From Sporomusa sp. KB1 (GTDB taxonomy: Bacteria; Bacillota; Negativicutes; Sporomusales; Sporomusaceae), in NCBI RefSeq assembly GCF_007830295.1, contig NZ_VLKC01000002.1, positions 5,020,675-5,084,674 of the forward strand: a stretch of DNA of 64,000 nucleotides, read 5' to 3'. Position numbers and translations under genes: made by a program. This document shows positions 33,689 to 43,034 of this stretch, in pieces; the stretch's first letter is position 1; each line of letters begins with the position of its first letter. Below the pieces are notes generated by a model, which did no database searches, was not told the origin of the DNA, and saw nothing but the letters and a program-made list of their open reading frames with translations.

Positions 33689-34426
33689 CTATGATTCTAA
33701 CAATTTAAGAATTTTGGTTTGAGTTAGTATTTCATGAGTTACAAACTTTCCGTTTAAAAATACGCTATATCTCGTTACAGGGCAGGTATGACTCTGCGCT
33801 TGTTCTTTACTGGTGATTTGATGAACTCTTACAGGACGGGAATAGTCTTTTGCTAAGATCTCATGGGCATAATTGACTGCAAATGGACATTGCGCAGTAA
33901 AATAAACGTCCAATCCATCACCATTACTAATGGTTAATTGCTTTGCGTTTGTACGAAACTTAGGTAAAGGAGCTTGAGGATTGAATCGTTTTACGACTAA
34001 TTCATATGGAGTTACAGTATCACATACTTCAAAGCCATTTTTTATGAAAAAGTTTTTTTCAGACAAGTATGGCTTCTTTTTATTACTTGAAATTAATACT
34101 ATACCGTTCATGCCTTCAGAATCTTTTTCACATTCTTCAAATAGTTTAGTTCCCCAACCTTGACCTTTAAATCTTCCTGATACCCAATGGCAATTAATAA
34201 ACATATAACCATTTGCTTCGATTGGAACCCAGGCATTTTCGGCAGGTAAATATTCGATAAATACCTTTCCTCTTTCGTTTAGCCGCTTGAATTTCAATCC
34301 TTCTTCAAATCGGCAAGTAAGCCATTCCTTTTTTAGTCTTACGCCGGATTCACCCTTTTTGTCAGATAAGGCGCAACAAATATGTTCTTGACCTATGTTT
34401 TGTTTAGATAGGCATATAATACCCAC
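33689..34426 (-). CDS. GNAT acetyltransferase fused to a YoaP-type thioredoxin-like domain
   Basis: A 245-residue two-domain protein. The N-terminal part is a GNAT fold (FINCHWVSGRFKGQGWGTKLFEECE with the acetyl-CoA loop). The C-terminal part (about 165-245: VYFTAQCPFAVNYAHEIL ... YSVFLNGKFVTHEILT) matches the YoaP domain, with a CPF cysteine near the start of a thioredoxin-like fold. Acceptor and role are unknown. GTG 34426 has GGAGGTATAACTA upstream and is the only well-placed start. Monocistronic. Confidence 0.8.
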   Translation of the reverse strand: MGIICLSKQNIGQEHICCALSDKKGESGVRLKKEWLTCRFEEGLKFKRLNERGKVFIEYLPAENAWVPIEANGYMFINCHWVSGRFKGQGWGTKLFEECEKDSEGMNGIVLISSNKKKPYLSEKNFFIKNGFEVCDTVTPYELVVKRFNPQAPLPKFRTNAKQLTISNGDGLDVYFTAQCPFAVNYAHEILAKDYSRPVRVHQITSKEQAQSHTCPVTRYSVFLNGKFVTHEILTQTKILKLLES

Positions 34427-34640
34427 TAGTTATACCTCCAGTTGCATATTTAGGCCGCACCCGGACACCCATTTTGGTAGTATCCGGACAGTGTAACGGC
34501 CACATCCGGATTTGCTGCCCCCAAAACTATTATATTTATGCTTCAATAAACAAGGGGTATATCCTCTTTTTCCAAAAAAGCAAAAAAAAACCAGTATCTT
34601 ATTTGAAAGATTGCTGGTTTTATAGGCCATTACTTGAATG

Positions 34641-34697
34641 TAACTCAAGACTCCCACCTAAATTAACGATGTTTCAGCTATGCTGAAATGAGCTCAC
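34641..34697 (-). repeat. Three-hairpin element, degenerate copy 4
   Basis: It keeps CTCAAGACTCCCACCT, AATTAACGATG and the last hairpin GTTTCAGC/GCTGAAAT, but lacks the central CAGGTGGAG stem. It ends GAGCTCAC, where the TGA stop of the beta-CASP gene (34694-34696) lies, as for typA and copy 1. Same orientation as the other three. Confidence 0.75.
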
Positions 34698-36307
34698 GCC
34701 CATAAATCACTAAGGGTTTTTTTAATGAATTTGCGGATTTTATCAATACGCTTAAGCACATCTTGCAGCTTGTTGCCATTGATAAGGACCAGGTCTTCCA
34801 TTTTGCTCCGGTATTGGCCGAATTCTTTCTCCATTTCGTCAAGAACCTCTCTAAGCTGCTGAACAGCAGGCTCAAACTCGATAATAGCCGAAGGCTCAAT
34901 CTGCCAACTGCGGCCAGTCAATGTGACAGAATCCCCATACTTGGGTATATAGGTTGGTATGTTAAACTTGTCAGTAATAAGTGCCGCAAATGGCTCTGAC
35001 ATTTGGTGTTCACCATGAACAACAAAGATATTAGCCGGTTTGCTCGTAAAATTGCTTAGCCAGGTTGTCAGCTGTTCCTTATCAGCATGAGCGGAAAAGC
35101 CCTCAAGGTTAGCAATTCTGGCCTTGACAGTGATTTCTTCGCCCATAATCCTAACCTTTTTAATGCCTTCTAATAAACGCCGTCCCATGCTGCCTTGCGC
35201 CTGATAACCAACAAACAGCACGGTGCTCTCCGGTCGCCACAAATTATGCTTCAGGTGATGGAGAATACGTCCTGCATCGGCCATGCCGCTCGCTGAGATA
35301 ATAATGGCGGGATGGTCCAAATTGTTAATGGCTTTGGATTCCTCGGCTGTCTTGGCAACAGTCAATTGCGGAAACTGTAAAGGATGCTCCTGGTCTTTAT
35401 ACAGCAGATCATAGGCTTCGCGATCATATTCCTGTGAGTTCTTTAAGAAGATCTCTGTAGCCGAAATAGCCAGCGGACTGTCAATAATTACCGGAATTTT
35501 AGGAATCAAACCTTCTTTAAACAAAGTATACAAATTGTAGAGAAGGGTTTGCGTACGGCCAACAGCAAACGACGGGATTATGACGTTACCGCCTTGCTCA
35601 ATCGTTTCATTAATATATTGAGCTAATTTTTCTATCGGGTCACTCGGATCATGAATCCGATCCCCATAGGTTGATTCAAGAATAAGATAGTCAGCCTGCT
35701 CAATAACAGCCGGATTCCGAATAATTGGTTGGTCAGGCTGACCCAAATCTCCAGAAAATAAAATTTTTGTAGTCTCGCCGTTTTCTACTGCCACAATCTC
35801 CACCATAGACGAACCTAATATATGGCCAGCTTCCCGAAAGGTAAGTGTCACCTCGTCTGATATTTTGATCGCTGTATCATAAGCCATCGGTGAAAATTGT
35901 TGTAAGCAATTATAAGCCTCATCTACGGTATACAGCGGTTCGATCGGCTTGCGTCCGGCCCGTTGTCCCTTCCGGTTAGCAAGCTCAGCCTCAAACTCTT
36001 GAATGTGTCCACTGTCAGGCAGCATAATACTAGATAATTCAGCGGTTGCTTTAGTAGCATAGATGGTTCCCTGGAAACCTAAATTGCACAGACGCGGCAG
36101 CAAACCGCTATGATCAATATGGGCATGGGTTAGAAATACAGCCTCGATATCTGCAGGATTATAGAGAAATGGCCGTCTGTTGAGGGCAGTAATGGCCTTC
36201 GAGCCCTGAAACATACCGCAATCAACTAAAAACTTCTTTTGCCCGACTTCCAAAAGATAAGAAGACCCGGTTACCATACCTGCGGCTCCCAAAAATGTTA
36301 AATGCAT
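34694..36307 (-). CDS. MBL-fold/beta-CASP metallohydrolase (RNA-processing type)
   Basis: A 537-residue metallo-beta-lactamase-fold protein with the beta-CASP insertion and an RMMBL-like C-terminal segment. Seen: FLTHAHIDHSGLLPRL (the HxHxDH zinc motif), ESTYGDR, the beta-CASP region with SFAVGRTQTLLYNLY, IIISASGMADAGRILHHL, and EGFSAHADKEQL. This is the layout of CPSF73/RNase-type mRNA endonucleases and Archaeal-like YhcR/YsH1 proteins; it is not RNase J, which differs in length and domains. It follows the murB terminator region. The stop lies in the repeat. Confidence 0.88.
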   Translation of the reverse strand: MHLTFLGAAGMVTGSSYLLEVGQKKFLVDCGMFQGSKAITALNRRPFLYNPADIEAVFLTHAHIDHSGLLPRLCNLGFQGTIYATKATAELSSIMLPDSGHIQEFEAELANRKGQRAGRKPIEPLYTVDEAYNCLQQFSPMAYDTAIKISDEVTLTFREAGHILGSSMVEIVAVENGETTKILFSGDLGQPDQPIIRNPAVIEQADYLILESTYGDRIHDPSDPIEKLAQYINETIEQGGNVIIPSFAVGRTQTLLYNLYTLFKEGLIPKIPVIIDSPLAISATEIFLKNSQEYDREAYDLLYKDQEHPLQFPQLTVAKTAEESKAINNLDHPAIIISASGMADAGRILHHLKHNLWRPESTVLFVGYQAQGSMGRRLLEGIKKVRIMGEEITVKARIANLEGFSAHADKEQLTTWLSNFTSKPANIFVVHGEHQMSEPFAALITDKFNIPTYIPKYGDSVTLTGRSWQIEPSAIIEFEPAVQQLREVLDEMEKEFGQYRSKMEDLVLINGNKLQDVLKRIDKIRKFIKKTLSDLWA

Positions 36308-36386
36308 AAGCTTGCTCCTTTTAAATTATTGTACTAATTATCTTTTTAAATTCTACATTTGTTCTCTTTCCCCTGCAGAAAATAGT

Positions 36387-36414
36387 AAAAACCGGGGCAT
36401 TATTGCTCCCGGTT
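36387..36414 (-). terminator. Intrinsic terminator of murB
   Basis: Minus-strand stem AACCGGGAGC / GCCCCGGTT with a 6-base loop, followed by TTTTACT, 27 bp past the murB stop. Confidence 0.8.
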
Positions 36415-36440
36415 CCTTGTTGATAGTAATTATACGATAA

Positions 36441-37364
36441 TTACGCTTCGCCCAATACCCGTACTTCAGGATGGAGAGAAACGCCAAACTGCTTATAAAC
36501 GCTATCCTGAACCTTGCTGATTAAAGCCAACACATCCTGGGCGGTTGCACCGCCAGCATTAATAATAAAACCTGCATGCTTTGTAGAAACCTGCGCACCA
36601 CCGACACTAGTTCCTTTCAGTCCGGCTTTTTCAATTAGCGTACCCGCAAAATGACCATTAGGACGTTTAAAGGTACTGCCCGCACTCGGCATCTCAATTG
36701 GCTGTTTGGTTTGACGCATCGCAGTGTAGTCGTCAAGTCGTACGCGAATCAAGTTATTTACGCCATTTGAGAGCGCCAGTTCTACTTCACAAATAAGACA
36801 GCCATTTTCCTGAAAGACACTATGACGATAACCAAACTTTAGTTCTTCCCCCGAAAACCGTTTTAACTCGCCGCCCGCACATACTGCCGTAACAGCCTGC
36901 ACTACTTGGCTCATCTCACCTTCATAGGCACCGGCATTCATAAAAACTGCACCGCCAATACTGCCAGGAATGCCAATAGCAAATTCAAACCCTGTCAGAT
37001 CATGTTGGGCAGCATACTTGGATACCGCCGCTAAAAGCGCACCGGCACCAGCAACGACAGTATGACCGTTATGCCGGATACAGCCCATCTCAGGACCAAA
37101 TTTCAAAACCAGACCACGGATTCCCCGGTCTAATACCAATACATTAGAACCATTACCTAACACAGTAACAGGTATGGCAAACTGTTTAGTAATATGCAAA
37201 ATCGCAGCCACCTCTTGAACTGAAGCAGGCAGTGCAAGATAATCAGCCGGACCACCGATGCGAAAGGTAGTGTGTTTAGACATAGCTTCATTAACTAGCA
37301 GTCTTTCCGGGGGAATAGCTTTTTTCAATTCGGCAGCAAAATCCATATTTCTACTAACCAACAT
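36441..37364 (-). CDS. murB: UDP-N-acetylenolpyruvoylglucosamine reductase MurB
   Basis: A type II MurB of about 307 residues, a flavoenzyme that reduces UDP-GlcNAc-enolpyruvate to UDP-MurNAc in peptidoglycan synthesis. Seen: TTFRIGGPADYLALP, VTVLGNGSNVLVLDRGIRG (FAD site), FAIGIPGSIGGAVFMNAGAYEGE, YRHSVFQ, PSAGSTFKRP and a C-terminal VQDSVYKQFGVSLHPEVRVLG with the catalytic glutamate. ATG 37364 immediately follows the ylbF stop; an ATG at 37412 would overlap ylbF by 47 bp. It ends the operon EamA-trmL-TIM barrel-ylbF-murB. Confidence 0.95.
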   Translation of the reverse strand: MLVSRNMDFAAELKKAIPPERLLVNEAMSKHTTFRIGGPADYLALPASVQEVAAILHITKQFAIPVTVLGNGSNVLVLDRGIRGLVLKFGPEMGCIRHNGHTVVAGAGALLAAVSKYAAQHDLTGFEFAIGIPGSIGGAVFMNAGAYEGEMSQVVQAVTAVCAGGELKRFSGEELKFGYRHSVFQENGCLICEVELALSNGVNNLIRVRLDDYTAMRQTKQPIEMPSAGSTFKRPNGHFAGTLIEKAGLKGTSVGGAQVSTKHAGFIINAGGATAQDVLALISKVQDSVYKQFGVSLHPEVRVLGEA

Positions 37365-37365
37365 C

Positions 37366-37716
37366 TCATTCTTTGCCAAATAAATCCATTCCTTCAGCGA
37401 CCGCATCGCCAATTATTTTATAGATATCAGCAGCAAGCTGCTGAAAACGCATGTGAGCGTGGATAAAGTCTCTAGCTTTAGGATTTAGGACAATGAGCTC
37501 ATACATTTTTTGAAGTTCCTGAGATTTCTCTTTATTTTCCGGGTTGCCAGCCATTATATCATATTCAGCAGCCAGCTTTTTCTTAAAAAAATCTTGCACC
37601 ATGGTTTTGCTAGTTATGTCACTATCAAGATTTTTCTTGGCAGCTAAAAAGGCCTGATACTCCTCAGAATTTCTCAGCGTCCTCCCTAATTCATGGGCTT
37701 TATCATGTACAGTCAT
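37366..37716 (-). CDS. YlbF/YmcA family protein
   Basis: A 116-residue, largely helical protein of the YlbF/YmcA (Com_YlbF) family: MTVHDKAHELGRTLRNSEEY at the start, then a long central helix and PKARDFIHAHMRFQQLAADIYKII. In Bacillus subtilis YlbF and YmcA, with YaaT, form a complex that affects RNase Y and through it sporulation, competence and biofilm. The same role may hold here but is inferred. Start ATG 37716 has GGAGGAATC. murB follows directly. Confidence 0.85.
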   Translation of the reverse strand: MTVHDKAHELGRTLRNSEEYQAFLAAKKNLDSDITSKTMVQDFFKKKLAAEYDIMAGNPENKEKSQELQKMYELIVLNPKARDFIHAHMRFQQLAADIYKIIGDAVAEGMDLFGKE

Positions 37717-37770
37717 GAAGATTCCTCCAGTTCACCATCTATTTTATGCGTTATATTCAGCATGTATACG

Positions 37771-38634
37771 CTAAAAATCCTTCTTCAGCATTGCTAAATA
37801 ATAATCCTGCATTGTTTTGGCATCTTTAGCCTGAGTTCCTGCTGACTCGCAAATAATCCGGGGGGTGTACCCCTGATCAGCGATGACAGTTAATAACGGC
37901 TCATGCGGCGGCCCATAGGGATCACCAAAACACCAATGCCGTTTTTCGCCCGCCCTGGTAAACTCAATGGGGCTGAAATGGATATGCAGATTTTTTGCCG
38001 CTTCTGCCCCCAGTGCTTCGCCTATTTTTTCAAATACAGCGGCAAACTCTGCACTTGTCGTATATAGACCACCTGTCACAGCATGCATATGGCCAAAATC
38101 GACTGCTGGCCGGACCCGCTTATCCAGCTTACATAGCTCAAGTACTTCTTCAAGCGACCCCAGCTGATTTTGCTTACCCATAGTTTCTGCCAACAGTTGC
38201 GGACCTGTCAAGCCCTGATCCTCAGCTTGCTCTAAAACCCTGGCAAACAAACGCTTGGCCCGCTCCATAGCCTGACGCCGGTCAGCACCTTTACCAGGGC
38301 CGCCAATATGAAACACAATCCGGTCAGCTCCCATCCATTTGGCTACTTCCAGCGATCGCAAAAAGTGCCGCTGCGTGTTACTTGCCGTAGTCTCATCTTC
38401 GGTAGCCAGACTAATATAATACGGCGCATGAATACTAAGCTTAGTGCCATATTGAGCGGCCTTCTGTCCCACCAATTCAGCCGTAGGCTGTTTGATAGTA
38501 ACCCCACGACTGCATTGATACTCATAGGCCTTAAGTTCCTGGCCTGCTAACCATTCCGGCATGTCAGCCGAAGCCTTATGTCCAGATTCATAAAACGCAT
38601 CTGGATTTCCTGCCGGTCCAAATTGTGCAAACAT
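37771..38634 (-). CDS. AP endonuclease family 2 / TIM-barrel protein (endonuclease IV-like)
   Basis: A 287-residue TIM barrel of the xylose-isomerase-like/AP endonuclease 2 superfamily. Seen: SIHAPYYISLA, RIVFHIGGPGKG, LLAETMGKQNQLGSLEEVLEL, VDFGHMHAV, LHIHFSPIEFTRAGEKRHWCFG, and IICESAG, giving the histidine, glutamate and aspartate metal ligands of endonuclease IV. In Nfo the enzyme cuts at abasic sites; this variant is divergent and its substrate is not assured. ATG 38634 has GGATGGTGAT. It sits 24 bp after trmL and 54 bp before ylbF. Confidence 0.82.
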   Translation of the reverse strand: MFAQFGPAGNPDAFYESGHKASADMPEWLAGQELKAYEYQCSRGVTIKQPTAELVGQKAAQYGTKLSIHAPYYISLATEDETTASNTQRHFLRSLEVAKWMGADRIVFHIGGPGKGADRRQAMERAKRLFARVLEQAEDQGLTGPQLLAETMGKQNQLGSLEEVLELCKLDKRVRPAVDFGHMHAVTGGLYTTSAEFAAVFEKIGEALGAEAAKNLHIHFSPIEFTRAGEKRHWCFGDPYGPPHEPLLTVIADQGYTPRIICESAGTQAKDAKTMQDYYLAMLKKDF

Positions 38635-38658
38635 CGTATCACCATCCTAAAGGCTTTG

Positions 38659-39117
38659 CTACCTTAGTCCCGGAAACTCCAGCTGCCTAAATGCTTCATA
38701 TACTGCAACAGCTACCGCGTTCGACAGGTTAAGTGACCTGGCATCTTCAATCATCGGAATGCGAATACAGTTATCTGGATTAGCATTCAGCAGTTCCTGC
38801 GGCAGCCCGGCAGTTTCTTTGCCAAATACCAGCAAATCATCACTCTGATAAGCAATATCACTATGGCGTTTTCTGGCTTTGGTAGTATTAAAATAAAAAT
38901 TATGACCTTGATATAGCTTCACTACTGCAGCAAAATTTTCGTGCACATGCACTTTGACTAAATGCCAATAGTCAAGCCCGGCCCGTTTTAAATAGCGGTC
39001 TTCAATGGAAAATCCTAATGGCTTTACCAAATGCAGTTCACAGCCAGTGGCTGCACACAATCTCGCAATATTACCTGTATTGCCGGGAATCTCCGGCTCT
39101 ACCAGTACAATATGCAT
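38659..39117 (-). CDS. trmL: tRNA (cytidine(34)-2'-O)-methyltransferase TrmL
   Basis: A 152-residue SPOUT methyltransferase that 2'-O-methylates the wobble base of tRNA(Leu). Seen: HIVLVEPEIPGNTGNIARLCA, HLVKPLGFSIEDRYLKRAGLDYW, LLVFGKETAGLP and the knot motif CIRIPMIEDARSLNLSNAVAVAVYEA. The length matches the family. ATG 39117 has GGAGTG 6 bases upstream; an in-frame GTG at 39126 overlaps that site. It starts 14 bp after the EamA gene ends. Confidence 0.94.
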   Translation of the reverse strand: MHIVLVEPEIPGNTGNIARLCAATGCELHLVKPLGFSIEDRYLKRAGLDYWHLVKVHVHENFAAVVKLYQGHNFYFNTTKARKRHSDIAYQSDDLLVFGKETAGLPQELLNANPDNCIRIPMIEDARSLNLSNAVAVAVYEAFRQLEFPGLR

Positions 39118-39131
39118 CAAAATCACTCCAA

Positions 39132-40046
39132 TTATACAATATCTGTCTTTTTCACCGCTGCTTTCAGGGCTTCCTGTTCACTGCCGGTTTGCAACACAAT
39201 AACAGCCAGCACTACAAGCAGCCCGCCCAGCATTTGCAGCAAGCCCATAACCTCACCCAAAAGCAAATAGGCAGTAGCAGCAGCAATTACCGGTTCCAAA
39301 CAAGCGGTAATACCTACATTGGTCGGCGATAAGAAGCGTATGCCAAAAAAATACAACAAAAAAGGTATCACTGTCGAAAACACAGCAATATAAGCAAAAA
39401 GCCACCAATTTTCAGTAGTTATAGTCCCTTGAACCCAGGCTTCCGGCGATACCAGCCACCAAAATAAGCCAGCAAAACCAAACGAATAGGTTACAGCCGT
39501 CAGTGGGTGGTACCTTCGTACCGCCCGCCGGCCATATACTGTGCTAAATGCCATCGACGCAGCCGCTAATAAGCCGCTGGTAAGCCCTAGCACACTAATT
39601 GAAGCCCCGCCGCCAGCGTTAAGCATAATCAAAAAACCGCCTAAAGTGGCTAAAGCAATAGCCACACCACGCCTGGCGCCTAACCGCTCTTTTTCGAAAA
39701 CAACAGCGTAAACAGCCATAAATACGGGTGCCAGATACTGCAAAAAAACAGCGGTAGCTACATTTGTTAGGCTAATGGTGTAAAAATAAAAAAACTGCAA
39801 CAGTGCCATTCCCCCTGTACCCAGCAGCGCAAAATAAGCAATCTCCCGGCGTGGAATAACAAGCAGCCGTCTATTGTAAACAAAGAGTCCGATTAGCATT
39901 AATAAAAATGACAAAGTCAGACGAATCTTCACCAACAGAAAAGGCGTAATATTTTGATTAAATAACGCTTTGGCTGCCGAACCGCCAACACCCCACATAC
40001 AGGCAGCAGCAATAACGGCAAAATAACCATATACTTCTTTGCGCAT
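39132..40046 (-). CDS. EamA/DMT-family transporter
   Basis: A 304-residue membrane protein with ten predicted helices in two EamA repeats (for example GYFAVIAAACMWGVGGSAAKALF and, in repeat two, GIRFLSPTNVGITACLEPVIAA). Family members export amino acids, nucleosides or other metabolites; the substrate is unknown. ATG 40046 has AAGGAG 6 bases upstream. It begins an operon with trmL and the cell-wall gene murB, which gives no clear hint. Confidence 0.88.
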   Translation of the reverse strand: MRKEVYGYFAVIAAACMWGVGGSAAKALFNQNITPFLLVKIRLTLSFLLMLIGLFVYNRRLLVIPRREIAYFALLGTGGMALLQFFYFYTISLTNVATAVFLQYLAPVFMAVYAVVFEKERLGARRGVAIALATLGGFLIMLNAGGGASISVLGLTSGLLAAASMAFSTVYGRRAVRRYHPLTAVTYSFGFAGLFWWLVSPEAWVQGTITTENWWLFAYIAVFSTVIPFLLYFFGIRFLSPTNVGITACLEPVIAAATAYLLLGEVMGLLQMLGGLLVVLAVIVLQTGSEQEALKAAVKKTDIV

Positions 40047-40202
40047 GACAACTCCTTAGTAAAAGATCAAAGTAAAATCTATTCTACACCAAAAGCAAAA
40101 ATCCTACCCCTTGCAGCTGATTTTTGATATACTCACGCAGCACAACTCATACATTGTAGAGAAACACCACTGGTAATACCATAAACAAAAGGGAGGATAA
40201 AA

Positions 40203-41300
40203 ATGGCTGAAGGAAAAATCAGACACCTGTTCCCTGGCGGCAATACTCCCCAAGGCTTTTTTTCTTATTATGATTATGTAATCCCCACTGATGCAACACG
40301 AATTTTTTTATTAAAAGGCGGGCCTGGTGTCGGTAAATCCACTTTTATGAAAAAGATTGGGCAAACACTTGTTGAACATGGTTTTGATGTTGAGCATCAC
40401 CATTGTTCCAGTGATCCTAATTCCCTTGACGGGTTGGTCATACCAGCACTCCGGGTTGCCTTGATTGATGGCACCGCTCCTCATATTGTCGACCCTAAAC
40501 ATCCTGGCTGTGTTGATGAAATTCTCAACCTTGGCGAATATTGGAACGAAACGAAGATGATTCATAACAAAATTGAAGTAATAGCCTATACCAAAGAAAT
40601 CAGCAGGCGCTTTCAGCGCGCTTATCGTATGCTAAAGAGTGCCAAGGCAGTCTATGACGATTGGGAAGCCGCCAACTGTGAAGCCATGAATTATAATCTT
40701 GCTAACCAAAAAGCTGCAAATAGTATCGAATCAATTTTTAGTAACATAACTACTGTTGGTTACGGCAAACAGCGGAAGCTCTTTGCTTCAGCTATTACGC
40801 CTAATGGCCCGGTAAATTATATTGATTCTATCAGTGCCGGCTTCGCAAAACGTTATATTATCACCGGCTTGCCTGGTACCGGTAAAGCAACCTTGCTGGC
40901 TAAGGTTGCCGATACAGCCATCGCCAAGGGGCTGGATATTGAAGTCTTTTTCTGCCCGCTTGACCCGCGTAAACCCGAACATATCCTTATTCCCGCCTTG
41001 GATACAGCCCTCATAACCTCAACCCCGCCGCATAATCAAAGTTTTACCAACGCTACCGCTGTTATTGACATGAATGATTGCCTTGATACAGACATCACCT
41101 TACGGTTAGAGCCGGTAACTGATTATGATCGAACAACTTTCTGGGAGCTTTTTGGCAAAGCAGGTGCTTATATCCATGAAGCTAAGAAGCTGCATGATGA
41201 ACTTGAGACTTACTATATACCCAATATTAATTTTAACGGTGTCGATGTGCTCAGAGTAAAAACGTTAGCACGAATATCCGGTTACGCCGCCAAGCAGTGA
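40203..41300 (+). CDS. Twin P-loop ATPase (PRK06851-like), function unknown
   Basis: A 365-residue protein with two nucleotide-binding halves. Walker A of the first is GGPGVGKST (about 39-47), that of the second GLPGTGKAT (about 223-231), in which the usual S/T after GK is replaced by A-T. Each is followed by a similar (C)PLDP/CSSDP...LDGL.IPAL pattern, so the protein is an internal duplication. Similar proteins occur in spore-forming Firmicutes and carry only a conserved hypothetical annotation. ATG 40203 has GGGAGGAT. A possible terminator (41322-41360, CCCGCC/GGTGGG) follows. Confidence 0.8.
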   Translation: MAEGKIRHLFPGGNTPQGFFSYYDYVIPTDATRIFLLKGGPGVGKSTFMKKIGQTLVEHGFDVEHHHCSSDPNSLDGLVIPALRVALIDGTAPHIVDPKHPGCVDEILNLGEYWNETKMIHNKIEVIAYTKEISRRFQRAYRMLKSAKAVYDDWEAANCEAMNYNLANQKAANSIESIFSNITTVGYGKQRKLFASAITPNGPVNYIDSISAGFAKRYIITGLPGTGKATLLAKVADTAIAKGLDIEVFFCPLDPRKPEHILIPALDTALITSTPPHNQSFTNATAVIDMNDCLDTDITLRLEPVTDYDRTTFWELFGKAGAYIHEAKKLHDELETYYIPNINFNGVDVLRVKTLARISGYAAKQ

Positions 41301-41362
41301 ACCCGTTCCAGCAAAGCTAAGCCCCCGCCGCCTAAAATGGTGGGAGTCTTCTTATTCTCAGC

Positions 41363-42985
41363 TTAGGCTCTCAGCATTCTTAGCCGCATTAATAGCTGAG
41401 ATAATTTGGAGCCAAAAAAGGGTATTCTGCTAATATCACGCTCTGTCACTCCACCAAGCAGTAGTAGAACAGCGCCGTAAATGATGGCCGCTAAACACAT
41501 AACCCCAAATGTCGCAATAGCATCACTAACTCCGCCTGCTACCATGAATTGATAGATAACATCAATACTTGCCCCCATAACAATGGCTGCAAGGACACAT
41601 TTCCATAGTTCCTGCCAGTCCATGTGCAAACCTGTGTATTTGGCAACAAAATATAAATTTAGCAACGCAGCAACGCCAATATCGGCATTAGTCGCCCAAC
41701 CAGCCCCTTGTATCCCCAGACTAGGCATAGCAGTCAGATTCCAATTTAACAGGACTTTGACTGCAGCCGCAATGCCCATATTGATTACCGGCAATACAGT
41801 ATAACCCATCCCCTGTAAAACCCCGGTTGTTATCTGATGAATACCTAACAGGTATATACCAAAAGAAAGTACTTTCACTACTTCCCCCGCTTGAGGCGCA
41901 TGGTATATAAAGGCAGCAATCGGGGTTCCCAGCACCCACAGCCCCGCAACAGCGGGAATTGTCACAATATTGCCAAGCCGCATAGCTGAAGCTGCCCGTT
42001 CACGAATTTGCGCGATATTTCCCAATGCCTTGGCCTCTGACACAGCAGGCACAATGCTGGTCGCCAGCGCTGCTGTAATGACGGTTGCCAGATTAACCAG
42101 CGGCACTCCCATACCTGTCAAATAACCATATAATTCAGTAGCCTGCTCGACAGTATAACCAGCTACTTCCAGCCGGACAGGAACAATCAACAGATCTAAA
42201 TTAGCCACCAGTGGCAGCATAATACTGGCAAAAGAGACTGGCAATGCCAGGACTACAATACGCCGCACAATACTGCTTGCCGCTTCCTGCTCCCGTTCTA
42301 TTGGGCCTGCATAAAATCGTTTGCAATTGCGCTGCAGCCGCCAGTAGTAATAGAGTAATACACACAGTCCGGCTGCCGCTCCGGCACCAGCGCCCATGCT
42401 TGCACCACCGGCAGCATATTCAATACCTCTGGGAAGCAGCCAAATAGCAAATAACAGCATGGCTCCCACGCGAAATAGCTGTTCTACAATTTGGGACACA
42501 GCAGTGGGGGTCATGTTTTGCCAGCCCTGAAGATAACCCCGGAAACTGGAAAGTAACGTAACTAAAAAAACAGCCGGTGCTAGCGCCAGTAATGCATAAT
42601 ATGCACGTGGATCACGAATGACCTGATATTCAATTAACCAACCGGCACCAAAATAAACTAGCGTACTTAAAGCAATGCCTGTCACTGTAAGAATAGACAG
42701 CGACAAATAAAAAACCCGGTTAGCTCCCCGGTAATCTTGAAAAGCAACCTTTTCGGCGGTAATAACAGAAATAGCCACCGGAATACCGGCAGTTGACAGA
42801 CTAAGCGCCAATAGATAGATGGGAAAGGCCATTTGATAGAGGCCGATCCCTTCCCCACCCAACACGCGCGACAGAATGATCCAGTTGAGCGAGCCAATAA
42901 CTTTTACGACAATACCAGCAACTGTCAACACAAGAGTCCCTTGAAGAAGACGGTTAGGCTTACGTACTATTTCCTGTTGCTTCAT
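41363..42985 (-). CDS. Polysaccharide/lipid-II flippase-like protein, SpoVB type
   Basis: A 540-residue integral membrane protein of the MOP (MurJ/PST/SpoVB) superfamily with 14 predicted helices. The N-terminus shows QGTLVLTVAGIVVKVIGSLNWI and ILGRxLGGEGIGLYQMAFPIY-like features (ILSRVLGGEGIGLYQMAFPIY). SpoVB in Bacillus is needed for spore cortex peptidoglycan; vegetative YtgP/MurJ paralogues flip lipid II. The sporulation-type role is likely in a spore former, but the sequence alone does not separate the paralogues. Confidence 0.85.
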   Translation of the reverse strand: MKQQEIVRKPNRLLQGTLVLTVAGIVVKVIGSLNWIILSRVLGGEGIGLYQMAFPIYLLALSLSTAGIPVAISVITAEKVAFQDYRGANRVFYLSLSILTVTGIALSTLVYFGAGWLIEYQVIRDPRAYYALLALAPAVFLVTLLSSFRGYLQGWQNMTPTAVSQIVEQLFRVGAMLLFAIWLLPRGIEYAAGGASMGAGAGAAAGLCVLLYYYWRLQRNCKRFYAGPIEREQEAASSIVRRIVVLALPVSFASIMLPLVANLDLLIVPVRLEVAGYTVEQATELYGYLTGMGVPLVNLATVITAALATSIVPAVSEAKALGNIAQIRERAASAMRLGNIVTIPAVAGLWVLGTPIAAFIYHAPQAGEVVKVLSFGIYLLGIHQITTGVLQGMGYTVLPVINMGIAAAVKVLLNWNLTAMPSLGIQGAGWATNADIGVAALLNLYFVAKYTGLHMDWQELWKCVLAAIVMGASIDVIYQFMVAGGVSDAIATFGVMCLAAIIYGAVLLLLGGVTERDISRIPFFGSKLSQLLMRLRMLRA

Positions 42986-43034
42986 ATCCTGAGCTATTCA
43001 TCCCTTCCCCAAAAACGGTCTTCAGTCTATTATA

